DNA of 64,000 nucleotides from Duganella guangzhouensis (GTDB taxonomy: Bacteria; Pseudomonadota; Gammaproteobacteria; Burkholderiales; Burkholderiaceae_D), in contig NZ_WKJK01000002.1 in NCBI RefSeq assembly GCF_009674535.1, forward strand, positions 1 to 64,000, in the 5' to 3' direction. The stretch's first letter is position 1. Every line of letters starts with the position of its first letter. Position numbers and translations under genes: made by a program. Positions 7,306 through 16,661 of the stretch are shown here, piece after piece. The notes below the pieces were generated by a model that was not told the DNA's origin, searched no databases, and was given only the letters and a program-made list of their open reading frames with translations.

Positions 7306-7995
7306 TTATCTGCGGCGGCGCGAAAGGATTTCCGCGATCTCGCCATTACATGTCTTGGCCAGGCGGGCGTATTCTTCCGGCGAGTCGATCTTGTCCTGCT
7401 CCACTTTGCCTTTGGCGAATTCGTCGCGGATGAAGTTGAACCAGGTGCTGTTGACCTCATGCTGCAGCGCCGACAAGGCGGTGCCGGACGGCGCATACAG
7501 CGGCTGTCCACCAAAGCGCTTGTTGAGCGCCTCGCCCACTACTTTCTGCACCCGCGCCAGATTGTCCTGGTGCGCCTTCAGGTGGCGCATCTCGTGCTGC
7601 AGGATTTCCTTGTAGGCGCAGCTGTTTGGCGCGAATTCGTTGCCGACATAAATCCGCACCGGCGAATAATACAGTTCGATTTCCACCTTGGGTGCGATGC
7701 ACTCATAGCCGCTGGCAGGGTCCTGCAACACCGGGCCGCTGCTGACTTTGGCTTTGTGCATGCCTTGCGTCACAGTCAGGCCCAGCGTTTCCATGCGCCG
7801 GTCCAGGCTGCCGGTACGCGCGGTCAGCGCGCGGTAGGACAGCTGGTTGTTGACGGTGTAGCCGTCCTCCTTGGACTTCAGCACCGACACCGACTTGGTG
7901 ATCGTGTCTTCGCAGCGGATCTGAAACGGCGTGCGCTCCGCCGCCTGCGCGCCAACTGTGGCAAGCAGACCGGCCAGCGCGATCGCCGCTTTCAT
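7306..7995 (-). CDS. Secreted protein with HExxH metallopeptidase motif
   Basis: 229 residues from ATG 7995. A signal peptide (MKAAIALAGLLATVGAQA) directs it to the periplasm or outside. Around residue 125 it has HEMRH followed by LKAH, an HExxH zinc-protease motif in a helix context, and three or four cysteines that may form disulfides. This resembles small DUF922-type predicted proteases, but family assignment is uncertain. Its start overlaps the NUDIX stop (ATGA), so it is translationally coupled to that gene. Substrate unknown. Confidence 0.65.
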   Translation of the reverse strand: MKAAIALAGLLATVGAQAAERTPFQIRCEDTITKSVSVLKSKEDGYTVNNQLSYRALTARTGSLDRRMETLGLTVTQGMHKAKVSSGPVLQDPASGYECIAPKVEIELYYSPVRIYVGNEFAPNSCAYKEILQHEMRHLKAHQDNLARVQKVVGEALNKRFGGQPLYAPSGTALSALQHEVNSTWFNFIRDEFAKGKVEQDKIDSPEEYARLAKTCNGEIAEILSRRRR

Positions 7996-8543
7996 AGCTT
8001 CCAGTCGCCCGCGCGCAGCTTGTCCAGCCAGAAGATGCCGATCACGGTCTTGACGTCGGTGATCTTGCCTTCGCGCACCCACTGCAGCAACTCGTCGATA
8101 CTGGCGGTGAAGGTTTCGAGGAATTCGCCCTCATCGAGCCGCGACGGGCCGGCCTTCAGGCCACGCGCCAGGTACAGGTCCAGATGCTCGTCGGAATACG
8201 CGATGGCGTTATGGATCTTGGTGACGAATTGCCATTCGCCGCCGGTGTAGCCGGTTTCCTCTTCAAGCTCGCGCTTGGCGGCCAGCAGCGGATCTTCGCC
8301 CTTGTCGATTTTCCCGGCCGGGAATTCGATGAACACGTCGCGCAGCGGATAGCGGTATTGGCGCTCCATCAGCACCGTGCCATCGTCCAGCAGCGGCAGA
8401 ATCACCACTGCGCCGGGGTGCAGGATGTATTCGCGCGCGGTGCGCTTGCCGTCGGGGAGTTGTATGGTGTCGCGCTGGACTTTGAGGAAATGGCCTTGAT
8501 AGACCAATTCGCCATCGACATGCGTTTCTTTGAGGTTGTCCAT
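7992..8543 (-). CDS. NUDIX hydrolase, ADP-ribose pyrophosphatase type
   Basis: 183 residues from ATG 8543, with GGAG upstream. The NUDIX box reads G-KIDKGEDPLLAAKRELEEETGY in sense, with the REL-EE-TG core intact; it is preceded by VLMERQYRYPL and FIEFPAGK, typical of NudF/ADP-ribose diphosphatases. It would hydrolyse ADP-ribose or related nucleotide sugars in the cytoplasm. It lies just downstream of the nuo operon and DUF2818, a conserved betaproteobacterial order. Confidence 0.9.
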   Translation of the reverse strand: MDNLKETHVDGELVYQGHFLKVQRDTIQLPDGKRTAREYILHPGAVVILPLLDDGTVLMERQYRYPLRDVFIEFPAGKIDKGEDPLLAAKRELEEETGYTGGEWQFVTKIHNAIAYSDEHLDLYLARGLKAGPSRLDEGEFLETFTASIDELLQWVREGKITDVKTVIGIFWLDKLRAGDWKL

Positions 8544-8577
8544 CCCTGCTCCACTAACGTTGAAGAACGATAGTGTA

Positions 8578-8883
8578 TCAGCCGTGGGGCTTGCGCAGGT
8601 AGCGGACGATGAATCCCGGAAATCCGAGAACGATGAAGGTGCAGGCGGAGATCGCGTAGAACTCCCAGGTCTGCGGGAAGCGGGTGCCGATATTGGCTTC
8701 GAGTGCGAAGCCCAGCGCCCCCACCACAAAGTACAGCGCGACGATCTCCAGCAGCCGCACCGGCAGCGGTTTGCGCTGCCAACCTACCGGCACCAGCGCC
8801 AGTACTTTGTCGTTGAAGAACGGCAGGTTGGCCGCCGCGATGGCTATCGCGAGGACCAACCAGCCAGCGATGGATACATCCAT
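8578..8883 (-). CDS. DUF2818 small membrane protein
   Basis: 101 residues, three hydrophobic helices (about 5-22, 42-62 and 75-95). DUF2818 proteins typically follow nuoN in betaproteobacteria. The ATG overlaps the nuoN stop by one base (TGATG), so it is translated as the last gene of the Complex I operon. A role in Complex I assembly or stability is a guess from position. Confidence 0.8.
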   Translation of the reverse strand: MDVSIAGWLVLAIAIAAANLPFFNDKVLALVPVGWQRKPLPVRLLEIVALYFVVGALGFALEANIGTRFPQTWEFYAISACTFIVLGFPGFIVRYLRKPHG

Positions 8884-10388
8884 CAGATGGCCAGCGTGGC
8901 GTGCATTACCGACAGGCAGGTGGCCAGCAGCGGACCAGGCATGGCGCCCAGCAGCAGGATGGCCGCACCGTTCAGGCTCAGCACCAGTTTCATGTCGGCC
9001 GGCGCAACGATTTCGGTGCTGTCGGTCGGCTCATCGAACCACATGGTCTTGATGACGCGCAGGTAGTAGAACGCGCCGATCAGCGAGAACATCACCGCGA
9101 AGATGGTCAGCCACAGCTGGCCGGTGGCCAGCACCGAGTTCAGCACGGCGAACTTGGCGGCAAAGCCCATCATCGGTGGCACGCCGGCCAGCGAGAACAG
9201 CAGCACGGTCATCACCAGCGCGAACCATGGGTTGCGCTTGCTCAGGCCCTTGAAGTCCACCAGGTTGTCGGCGTCGAAACCGGCGCGCGACAGCAGCATC
9301 AGGGTACCGAAGGTGCCGACCGTGGTCAGCACGTAGGTGATCACGTAGTACATGGCCGAGCTGTAAGCGGCGTCCATGCCGGTGCGGCTCGAGGTGCCAG
9401 CCACGCCGGCCAGCAGACCCAGCAGCACGAAGCCGATCTGGGCGATGGTCGAGTAAGCCAGCATACGCTTGATGTTGGTTTGCGCGATCGCGGTCAGGTT
9501 ACCGATCGCCAGCGACATCACGGCCAGCACCAGCAGCATTTGCTGCCAGTGGAACGCCATCGGCAGCAGACCTTCCACCAGCAGGCGGACGCAGATCGCG
9601 AAGGTAGCGATCTTCGGCGCGCCACCCAGCAGCAGGGTCACGGCGGTCGGCGAACCATCGTAGACGTCCGGTACCCACATGTGGAATGGCACGGCGCCCA
9701 GTTTGAACGCCAGGCCAGCCACCAGGAACACCAGGCCGAAGATCAGGATGGTCGGGTTGATGGTGCCACGGCCAACGGCGGCCGAGATTTCGCGGATGTC
9801 CAGGGTGCCGGTGGCGCCGTACAGCATCGACATGCCATACAGCAGGAAACCGGAAGCCAGCGCGCCCAGCACGAAGTATTTCATCGCCGCTTCGGTCGCA
9901 CGCACGTTGTCGCGACGCATCGCCACCAGCGCGTACAGCGACAGCGACATCAGTTCCACGCCGAGGTAGATCGACAGCAGGCTGGAGGCCGAAATCATGA
10001 TCAGCTGGCCCAGCATGGCGAACAGCGCCAGCACGTAGAACTCGCCGCCCAGGTTACCGCTCAGCATGTCGCGGTCGCTGGCGTATTGACGCGAGTAGAC
10101 CAGCGTCATGCCCACGGTCAGGTAGGTGAACAGTTTCAGCAGGTTGGCCATCGGATCGGCGACGAACATACCGTGGAAGGTATAGGTCGTGGCGCCGGTC
10201 GACAGGTCGCTGAAGCTGATGCCGGCGCAGACCAGCAAGGTCAGCAGCGACAGCACGTAGGTGATCGAACGCTGCGCCTTGGTCAGGAACATGTCGATCA
10301 GCAGGATAGCCGATGCGCCGATCAGCACCGCGATCTCGGCATAGGCCGGGATCAGGTTGACGGCCTCTTGAGGAATAGGTGTAGTCAT
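8883..10388 (-). CDS. nuoN: NADH-quinone oxidoreductase subunit N
   Basis: 501 residues, about 14 membrane helices. One of the three antiporter-like proton-pumping subunits of Complex I; it carries the conserved broken-helix region (LLGGAPKIATFA) and a lysine-bearing AFKLGAVPFHMWVPDVYDG segment. It is the last nuo gene, followed with one-base overlap by DUF2818; nuoM lies 19 bases upstream. Confidence 0.97.
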   Translation of the reverse strand: MTTPIPQEAVNLIPAYAEIAVLIGASAILLIDMFLTKAQRSITYVLSLLTLLVCAGISFSDLSTGATTYTFHGMFVADPMANLLKLFTYLTVGMTLVYSRQYASDRDMLSGNLGGEFYVLALFAMLGQLIMISASSLLSIYLGVELMSLSLYALVAMRRDNVRATEAAMKYFVLGALASGFLLYGMSMLYGATGTLDIREISAAVGRGTINPTILIFGLVFLVAGLAFKLGAVPFHMWVPDVYDGSPTAVTLLLGGAPKIATFAICVRLLVEGLLPMAFHWQQMLLVLAVMSLAIGNLTAIAQTNIKRMLAYSTIAQIGFVLLGLLAGVAGTSSRTGMDAAYSSAMYYVITYVLTTVGTFGTLMLLSRAGFDADNLVDFKGLSKRNPWFALVMTVLLFSLAGVPPMMGFAAKFAVLNSVLATGQLWLTIFAVMFSLIGAFYYLRVIKTMWFDEPTDSTEIVAPADMKLVLSLNGAAILLLGAMPGPLLATCLSVMHATLAI

Positions 10389-10407
10389 TTATGTATTTCC
10401 GTTCTTC

Positions 10408-11907
10408 TTAAGGCAGCTTGCTGTGTGCTACGTGCGCCAGCAGGTCAGCGACCGAGGTTTGCATCGTGTCGGTGAATGGTGCTGGGTACAGGCCCATGTA
10501 CAGCGTGGCGACGGCCAGAAGGCCCAGCATGAAGAATTCACGGCCATTCAGATCGACCAGCTCAGCCACATGGTGGTTGGCCACTTTACCGAAGATGACG
10601 CGCTTGGCCATCCACAGCGAGTAAGCTGCGCCGAAGATCAGCGCGGTGGCGGCCAGCAGACCGATCCAGAAGTTGTACTGGGTCGCGCCCAGGATCACCA
10701 TGAACTCGCCGACGAAACCGGAGGTCGCTGGCAGGCCGCAGTTGGCCATCGAGAACAGGATGAAGAAGGCGGCAAAGCGCGGCATTTTGTTGACCACACC
10801 ACCGTAGTCGGCGATTTGACGCGAGTGCGCCTGGTCGTACAGCACGCCGATGCACAGGAACATCGCGCCCGACACGAAGCCGTGCGAGATCATCTGCATG
10901 ATGGCGCCCTGCACTGCCATGTTGTTGAACACGAAGAAGCCCAGCGTCACAAAGCCCATGTGCGCGATCGACGAGTAGGCGACCAGCTTTTTCATGTCTT
11001 TCTGTACCAGCGCGACCAGACCGATGTAGATCACAGCGATCAGCGACAGCGTGATGACGAAACCAGCCAGGTGGTGCGACGCGTCAGGGGCGATCGGCAG
11101 CGAGAAGCGGATGAAGCCGTAAGCACCCAGCTTCAGCATGATCGCGGCCAGCACGGCGGAACCGCCGGTAGGCGCTTCAACGTGGACGTCCGGCAGCCAG
11201 GTGTGGACCGGGAACATCGGCACTTTCACGGCAAACGCCATGAAGAAGGCGAAGAAGATGGCGATCTGTTCGGTCATCGTCAGCGGCGCTTTGTGCCAGT
11301 GCAGGATGTCCCAGCTACCGGTCACGTTGTACAGGTAGATGATGGCAACCAGCGTCAGCAGCGAGCCGAAGAAGGTGTACAGGAAGAACTTGAACGACGC
11401 GTAGACGCGGTTGTCGCCGCCCCAGATACCGATCACGATGTACATCGGGATCAGGGTCGCTTCGAAGAAGAAGTAGAACAGCAGGCCGTCCATGGCGGTG
11501 AACACGCCGATCATGATGCCGGACAGGATCAGGAACGCGCCCATGTACTGGGCGACGCGGTTCTGGATCACTTGCCAGGCCGAGATCACCACGATGATGG
11601 TGATGAAGGCGGTCAGCGGCACGAACCACAGCGACAGGCCATCAATGCCCAGCGAGTAGTAGATGTTGAAGCGCTCGATCCAGGCCGCTTTCTCAACGAA
11701 CTGCATGCCATGGGCGGCGTTGTCAAAGTTGGTAATCAGCGGGATCGTCGCGCCGAAGCTGATGATCGAGCCGATCAGCGTCAGCACGCGGGTGAAGCCC
11801 GCGTTGCTGTCGCGGCCTACAGCCAGCACGATCGCGCCGAAAATAATCGGGAGCCAGATCGCGAGGCTCAGGTACGGAGGTAGTGTAGATATGGTTGACT
11901 GCATCAT
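10408..11907 (-). CDS. nuoM: NADH-quinone oxidoreductase subunit M
   Basis: 499 residues, about 14 membrane helices. Antiporter-like proton-translocating subunit of Complex I, with the Mrp-type signature FAVKVPMFPVHTWLPDVHVEAPT and MLKLGAYGFIRF. Located between nuoL and nuoN with short gaps (31 and 19 bases), as expected for one operon. Confidence 0.97.
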   Translation of the reverse strand: MMQSTISTLPPYLSLAIWLPIIFGAIVLAVGRDSNAGFTRVLTLIGSIISFGATIPLITNFDNAAHGMQFVEKAAWIERFNIYYSLGIDGLSLWFVPLTAFITIIVVISAWQVIQNRVAQYMGAFLILSGIMIGVFTAMDGLLFYFFFEATLIPMYIVIGIWGGDNRVYASFKFFLYTFFGSLLTLVAIIYLYNVTGSWDILHWHKAPLTMTEQIAIFFAFFMAFAVKVPMFPVHTWLPDVHVEAPTGGSAVLAAIMLKLGAYGFIRFSLPIAPDASHHLAGFVITLSLIAVIYIGLVALVQKDMKKLVAYSSIAHMGFVTLGFFVFNNMAVQGAIMQMISHGFVSGAMFLCIGVLYDQAHSRQIADYGGVVNKMPRFAAFFILFSMANCGLPATSGFVGEFMVILGATQYNFWIGLLAATALIFGAAYSLWMAKRVIFGKVANHHVAELVDLNGREFFMLGLLAVATLYMGLYPAPFTDTMQTSVADLLAHVAHSKLP

Positions 11908-11938
11908 GGTTATCGTTATCTCTTTGCGTATCAGCTAA

Positions 11939-14032
11939 TTAAGCGTGCCAAAACGGCAGGAAGTAGACCAGGAACCCCAGAATGCCGAGGATCATGACGA
12001 ACGCATAGTGGTAGATGTAACCAGTCTGCGCCAGGCGGGTCAGTGCCGAGAACCAGCCCACTGCCTTGGCGCTGCCGTTCACCAGCAGGCCGTCGATCAG
12101 GGTCTTGTCGCCAACAGTCCACAGGCCATTGCCCAGCAGGCGGGCGCCGCCTGCGAACACGGCTTGGTTGAACTTGTCCATGTAGTACTTGTTGTCCAGC
12201 AGGGTGTGCAGGAACTTGAACTTGTCGTAGAACCAGGCTGGTACGCGTGGATTGATCATGTAGCAGTAGTACGACGATGCCACACCGGCGATCGCCAGCC
12301 ACAGCGGAACCGAAGTCAGCGAGTGGATTGCCATGGCGACTGGACCGTGGAACTCGTGTGCCAGTTCTTCCATTGCGTGGTGGTTTTCGCCGACGAAGAT
12401 CACGCCTTTGAAGAAGTCACCGAACAGCATAGGACCGATTGCCAGCGCGCCGATGATCACCGACGGGATCGCCAGAGCAACCAGCGGGAACCAGACCACG
12501 AATGGCGATTCGTGCGGCTTCTGACCTGGGGCCAGACCGTGGTGGGCGTGATCGTCGTGATCTTCGTCGTGGCCGTGGTCGTCGTGACCGTGGTCGTCAT
12601 GCGCGGCAGCAGCCGCCGGAGCGTGATGATGATCGTCATGTGCGTGAGCCTTGCCGAAGCGCTCTTCGCCGTGGAACACCAGGAAGTACATACGGAACGA
12701 GTAGAACGCGGTCACGAACACACCCGCCAGCACGGCGAACTGTGCGAAGCCGGCGCCCCAGATGTGGGTTTCGGCCACGGCTTCGATGATCGAGTCTTTC
12801 GAGTAGAAGCCCGAGAAGAACGGCGTACCGATCAGAGCCAGCGAGCCCAGCAGCGAGGTGATCCAGGTAATCGGCATGTATTTACGCAGGCCGCCCATGT
12901 TGCGAATGTCCTGATCGTGGTGCATGCCGATAATGACCGAACCGGCGCCCAGGAACAGCAGTGCCTTGAAGAACGCGTGGGTCATCAGGTGGAACACCGC
13001 CACCGAGTAAGCCGAGCAACCCAGCGCCACGGTCATGTAACCCAGCTGCGACAGCGTCGAGTAAGCCACCACACGTTTGATGTCGTTCTGGATGATGCCC
13101 AGGAAGCCCATGAACAGCGCGGTGATCGAGCCGATCACGATGATGAAGCTCAGCGCGGTGTCCGACAGTTCGAACAGCGGCGACATGCGCGACACCATGA
13201 AGATGCCGGCGGTAACCATGGTCGCGGCGTGGATCAGTGCCGAGATCGGGGTTGGGCCTTCCATCGAGTCAGGCAGCCAGACGTGCAGCGGGAACTGTGC
13301 CGATTTACCCATCGCGCCGATGAACAGGCAGATGCAGGCTACGCTCAGCAGCGCCCAGTCGGTGCCCGGCAGGTGCAGCAGCGCCAGCGCTTCGCGCTTG
13401 GCGAACACTTCCTGGTAGTTCATCGAACCGGCGTAAGCCAGCAGCAGGCCGATGCCCAGGATGAAGCCGAAGTCACCCACGCGGTTGACCAGGAACGCCT
13501 TCATATTGGCGAAGATCGCGGTCGGACGGGTGTACCAGAAGCCGATCAGCAGGTAGGACACCAGACCCACCGCTTCCCAGCCGAAGAACAGCTGCAGGAA
13601 GTTGTTCGACATCACCAGCATCAGCATCGAGAAGGTGAACAGCGAGATGTAGGAGAAGAAGCGGTTGTAGCCTTCGTCTTCCGCCATGTAGCCGATGGTG
13701 TAGATGTGCACCATCAGCGACACGAAGGTCACCACGCACATCATCATTGCCGACAGCGCGTCGATCTGGAAGCCGACTTCCAGCTTCATGCCGGCCACCG
13801 TCATCCAGTTGTAGACGGTGCCGTTGTAGGTGGCGCCGTTGATCACATCATTCAGCGTCAGCGCCGAAATGATGAATGCCACCAGCACGCCCAGAATGGT
13901 CGCCGCGGTCGAGGTTTTGCGCCCCACCACGTTGCCGAAGAATTTAGTTCCCAACAGGCCGGCCACCGCGGAGCCCGCGAGGGGCGCCAGGGGTACGACT
14001 AGCAGGAGATTAGGGTTAAGAGTAACCGCCAT
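11939..14032 (-). CDS. nuoL: NADH-quinone oxidoreductase subunit L, with His/Asp-rich insertion
   Basis: 697 residues, the distal proton-pumping subunit with a long C-terminal lateral helix. Conserved GKSAQFPLHVWLPDSMEGPTPISALIHAATMV is present in full. An unusual stretch at about residues 458-500 is very rich in His and Asp (repeated HDDHGH units plus an Ala run), between late transmembrane helices. It is longer than the E. coli protein (613 residues), and the insertion accounts for part of the difference. The stretch is in frame with normal codon use, so it is a real part of the protein and may bind metal ions. Confidence 0.97.
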   Translation of the reverse strand: MAVTLNPNLLLVVPLAPLAGSAVAGLLGTKFFGNVVGRKTSTAATILGVLVAFIISALTLNDVINGATYNGTVYNWMTVAGMKLEVGFQIDALSAMMMCVVTFVSLMVHIYTIGYMAEDEGYNRFFSYISLFTFSMLMLVMSNNFLQLFFGWEAVGLVSYLLIGFWYTRPTAIFANMKAFLVNRVGDFGFILGIGLLLAYAGSMNYQEVFAKREALALLHLPGTDWALLSVACICLFIGAMGKSAQFPLHVWLPDSMEGPTPISALIHAATMVTAGIFMVSRMSPLFELSDTALSFIIVIGSITALFMGFLGIIQNDIKRVVAYSTLSQLGYMTVALGCSAYSVAVFHLMTHAFFKALLFLGAGSVIIGMHHDQDIRNMGGLRKYMPITWITSLLGSLALIGTPFFSGFYSKDSIIEAVAETHIWGAGFAQFAVLAGVFVTAFYSFRMYFLVFHGEERFGKAHAHDDHHHAPAAAAAHDDHGHDDHGHDEDHDDHAHHGLAPGQKPHESPFVVWFPLVALAIPSVIIGALAIGPMLFGDFFKGVIFVGENHHAMEELAHEFHGPVAMAIHSLTSVPLWLAIAGVASSYYCYMINPRVPAWFYDKFKFLHTLLDNKYYMDKFNQAVFAGGARLLGNGLWTVGDKTLIDGLLVNGSAKAVGWFSALTRLAQTGYIYHYAFVMILGILGFLVYFLPFWHA

Positions 14033-14068
14033 GATGAACCTTAATCGTTATTTTTCGTGAGGTTAAAA

Positions 14069-14377
14069 TTAGCCCTTCAGGCTGTCCAGGTCTTCCACGT
14101 TGATGGTGTCCAGATTACGGAACAGCACCACCAGGATCGCGAGGCCGATTGCCGATTCGGCGGCCGCCACGGTCAGAATGAAGAAGACAAAGATCTGCCC
14201 TGCCGCATCACCGAGGTAATGCGAGAACGCGATGAAATTCATGTTCACTGCCAGCAGCATCAATTCGATGGCCATCAGCAGGATGATGATGTTCTTGCGA
14301 TTCAGGAAAATACCAACGATGGAGATCGCGAACAGGATCGCGCCCAACACCAGGTAGTGAGCCAGGGATAAAGTCAT
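14069..14377 (-). CDS. nuoK: NADH-quinone oxidoreductase subunit K
   Basis: 102 residues with three membrane helices. The conserved helix with glutamates is visible ([18 protein letters not shown]), as is the second glutamate region [12 protein letters not shown]. NuoK forms part of the proton path linking quinone reduction to the antiporter subunits. It overlaps the nuoJ stop by 4 bases. Confidence 0.97.
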   Translation of the reverse strand: MTLSLAHYLVLGAILFAISIVGIFLNRKNIIILLMAIELMLLAVNMNFIAFSHYLGDAAGQIFVFFILTVAAAESAIGLAILVVLFRNLDTINVEDLDSLKG

Positions 14378-15003
14378 GGTGCCTCCTTAACTTCGGTTTC
14401 GGCCTGGCCACGGGTGGTGACCGGTGCGATCTTGACGATCTTCAGGCGGTCATTCCGTTTGACGCGCACGGCGTCGGCTGGGTCGAAGAATTTGGTGTCC
14501 TTGCGCTTGCGCAGGGTCAGCGCTACGGCTGCGATGATCGCGACCAGCAGAATGGCGGCGGCGATTTCAAAGCCATAGATGTATTTGGTGTAGATCAGCA
14601 GACCCAGTTCCTTGGTGCCGCCCAGATTGGCGACCGCCGCAGGACGCGGGTCGAAGGTGAGGAAGGAGCGCCACAACACGGCCGCCATTTCCAGCACGAT
14701 CACGATACCGACGAAGGAGGCCACCGGCAGGTAGCCCCAGAAGTTTTCGCGCAGTTTCTCGGTGTCGATGTCCAGCATCATCACCACGAACAGGAACAGC
14801 ACCATCACGGCGCCGACATAGACCAGTACCAGCACGATGGCCAGGAACTCGGCCTCCAGCAGCAACCAGATGCCGGCGGCGTTGAAGAACGCCAGCACCA
14901 GGAACAGTGCTGCGTGCACCGGATTACGAGCCGTAATCACGCGCGTCGAGGCCAATATCATGATGGCCGCGAAGACGTAGAACAAAGCAGTTTTAAATTC
15001 CAT
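14374..15003 (-). CDS. nuoJ: NADH-quinone oxidoreductase subunit J
   Basis: 209 residues, five N-terminal membrane helices (conserved [17 protein letters not shown], the pi-bulge helix of TM3) and a charged cytoplasmic tail of about 40 residues. Membrane-arm subunit next to the quinone site. Overlaps nuoK by 4 bases; separated from nuoI by a 74-base gap that contains a hairpin. Confidence 0.96.
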   Translation of the reverse strand: MEFKTALFYVFAAIMILASTRVITARNPVHAALFLVLAFFNAAGIWLLLEAEFLAIVLVLVYVGAVMVLFLFVVMMLDIDTEKLRENFWGYLPVASFVGIVIVLEMAAVLWRSFLTFDPRPAAVANLGGTKELGLLIYTKYIYGFEIAAAILLVAIIAAVALTLRKRKDTKFFDPADAVRVKRNDRLKIVKIAPVTTRGQAETEVKEAP

Positions 15004-15045
15004 AACTAACCCAAGAGACGTACAGTTGTTTGATCACATCGCTGA

Positions 15046-15073
15046 AGCGGGCCTCACCGGAGTTCGGCCCGCT
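15046..15073 (-). promoter_or_regulatory. Intra-operon hairpin between nuoI and nuoJ
   Basis: An 8-bp stem (15046-15053 with 15066-15073, AGCGGGCC/GGCCCGCT) around a 12-base loop, in the only sizeable gap (74 bases) inside the nuo gene run. There is no T-run, so it is more likely an mRNA-processing or stability element than a terminator. Confidence 0.4.
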
Positions 15074-15077
15074 GGGG

Positions 15078-15566
15078 TCAGCGATAAGGAGCGTCCGCTG
15101 CGCGGGCCGCGGCGATATCGTCTTCGTAACGGTCGCCTACGGCCAGCAGCATCTCTTTCGTGTAGTACAGATCGCCGCGTTTTTCGCCGTGGTATTCCAG
15201 CACATGCGTTTCCACGATCGAATCAACCGGGCACGACTCTTCGCAGAAACCGCAGAAGATGCACTTGGTCAGGTCGATGTCGTAGCGGGTGGTGCGGCGC
15301 GAGCCGTCATCACGCTGTTCCGATTCGATGGTGATGGCCATCGCCGGGCACACTGCTTCGCACAGTTTGCAGGCGATGCAGCGCTCTTCCCCATTTGGAT
15401 AGCGGCGCAGCGCGTGCAGGCCACGGAAGCGCGGCGACATCGGCGTCTTCTCTTCCGGGTACTGCACGGTGATCTTGCGCGAGAACATATACTTGCCCGT
15501 CAGCGCCATCCCTTTGATCAGCTCGGTCAGCATGAAGCTGCTGACGAAATCTTTTAATCGTTCCAT
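15078..15566 (-). CDS. nuoI: NADH-quinone oxidoreductase subunit I (8Fe ferredoxin type)
   Basis: 162 residues. Two complete [4Fe-4S] motifs, [12 protein letters not shown] and [12 protein letters not shown], hold clusters N6a and N6b, which pass electrons toward NuoB. The N-terminal amphipathic helix (about 1-30) rests on the membrane arm. Confidence 0.97.
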   Translation of the reverse strand: MERLKDFVSSFMLTELIKGMALTGKYMFSRKITVQYPEEKTPMSPRFRGLHALRRYPNGEERCIACKLCEAVCPAMAITIESEQRDDGSRRTTRYDIDLTKCIFCGFCEESCPVDSIVETHVLEYHGEKRGDLYYTKEMLLAVGDRYEDDIAAARAADAPYR

Positions 15567-15578
15567 TTTCTTTTGTCC

Positions 15579-16661
15579 TTACTTCCAGATATTCCAGGAG
15601 GTCTGCATCCAGCCTGCGACGAACACCAGGTACACCAGCGTCAGCGGGATAAAGACTTTCCAACCCAGACGCATGATCTGGTCGTAACGGTAGCGAGGGA
15701 AAGTACCACGCACCCAGATGAAGACGGAGACCAGGAAGAACGCTTTCACGAACAACCAGAAGAAGCCGCCGAAACCGCCCCAGAATTCCAGGAAGGCAAA
15801 TGGCGCCGACCAGCCGCCCAGGAACATGATCGAACCCAGCACCGCGATCAGGATCATGTTGGCGTATTCGGCCAGCATGAACATGGCGTAGGCCATGCCC
15901 GAGTATTCCACCATGTGACCGGCAACGATTTCCGACTCACCCTCGACCACGTCGAACGGGTGACGGTTGCACTCGGCCAGGCCGGAGGTAAGGTAGACCA
16001 CGAACAGCGGCAGCAGCGGCAGCCAGTTCCACGACAGGAAGTTCAGGCCCTTGTCAGCGAACATGCCCTGCTGCTGGCCATGCACGATGTCGATGAAGTT
16101 CAGCGAACCGGACACCATCAGCACCACCACCAGCACGAAGCCCATGGCGATTTCGTAGGAAATCATCTGTGCCGAGGCGCGCATCGCGCCCATGAAGGAG
16201 TACTTCGAGTTCGAGGCCCAGCCGGCGATGATGATGCCGTAGACTTCCATCGAGGTGATCGCCATCAGCAGCAGCAGACCGGCGTTGACGTTGGCCAGCA
16301 CCGCTTCAGGACCGAACGGCACCACCGACCAGCACGCCAGTGCCGGCATGATGGTCATGATCGGGCCGATCACGAACAGGCCGGGATTCGACTTGGCCGG
16401 GGTGATGATCTCTTTGAACAGCAGTTTCAGCGCGTCGGCGATCGGCTGCAGCAGACCCATCGGGCCAACCCGGTTGGGACCGACGCGGATCTGAATCCAG
16501 CCGATGAATTTACGTTCCCACAGGGTCAGGTAAGCAACCAGACCCATCAGTGGCAGCAGCACCACGACGATGCGGATCACGGCCCAGACCAGCGGCCAGT
16601 ACTGCCCCAGCGCTTCCGCGCCGGTGGCATTGATGGTAGTGACGAATTCAGGCAGAGCCAT
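15579..16661 (-). CDS. nuoH: NADH-quinone oxidoreductase subunit H
   Basis: 360 residues, eight or so membrane helices. It forms the quinone chamber with NuoB and NuoD; the conserved loop RIQ(I)[19 protein letters not shown] and ERKFIGWIQ are visible, as is the [17 protein letters not shown] loop. Its start overlaps the nuoG stop by one base. Confidence 0.97.
   Translation of the reverse strand: MALPEFVTTINATGAEALGQYWPLVWAVIRIVVVLLPLMGLVAYLTLWERKFIGWIQIRVGPNRVGPMGLLQPIADALKLLFKEIITPAKSNPGLFVIGPIMTIMPALACWSVVPFGPEAVLANVNAGLLLLMAITSMEVYGIIIAGWASNSKYSFMGAMRASAQMISYEIAMGFVLVVVLMVSGSLNFIDIVHGQQQGMFADKGLNFLSWNWLPLLPLFVVYLTSGLAECNRHPFDVVEGESEIVAGHMVEYSGMAYAMFMLAEYANMILIAVLGSIMFLGGWSAPFAFLEFWGGFGGFFWLFVKAFFLVSVFIWVRGTFPRYRYDQIMRLGWKVFIPLTLVYLVFVAGWMQTSWNIWK

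Noticed and set aside
12530-12660. Short-period repeat in nuoL as a CRISPR-like or satellite array
   Set aside because: It is the coding sequence for the His/Asp-rich NuoL loop, in frame, with no regular spacers.
11945-14002. Very long plus-strand ORF opposite nuoL (685 codons), and similar ORFs opposite nuoG, nuoF, nuoN and nuoM
   Set aside because: They are the complementary frames of GC-rich, well recognised genes, give His/Gln/Arg-rich proteins without domains, and have no suitable ribosome-binding sites.
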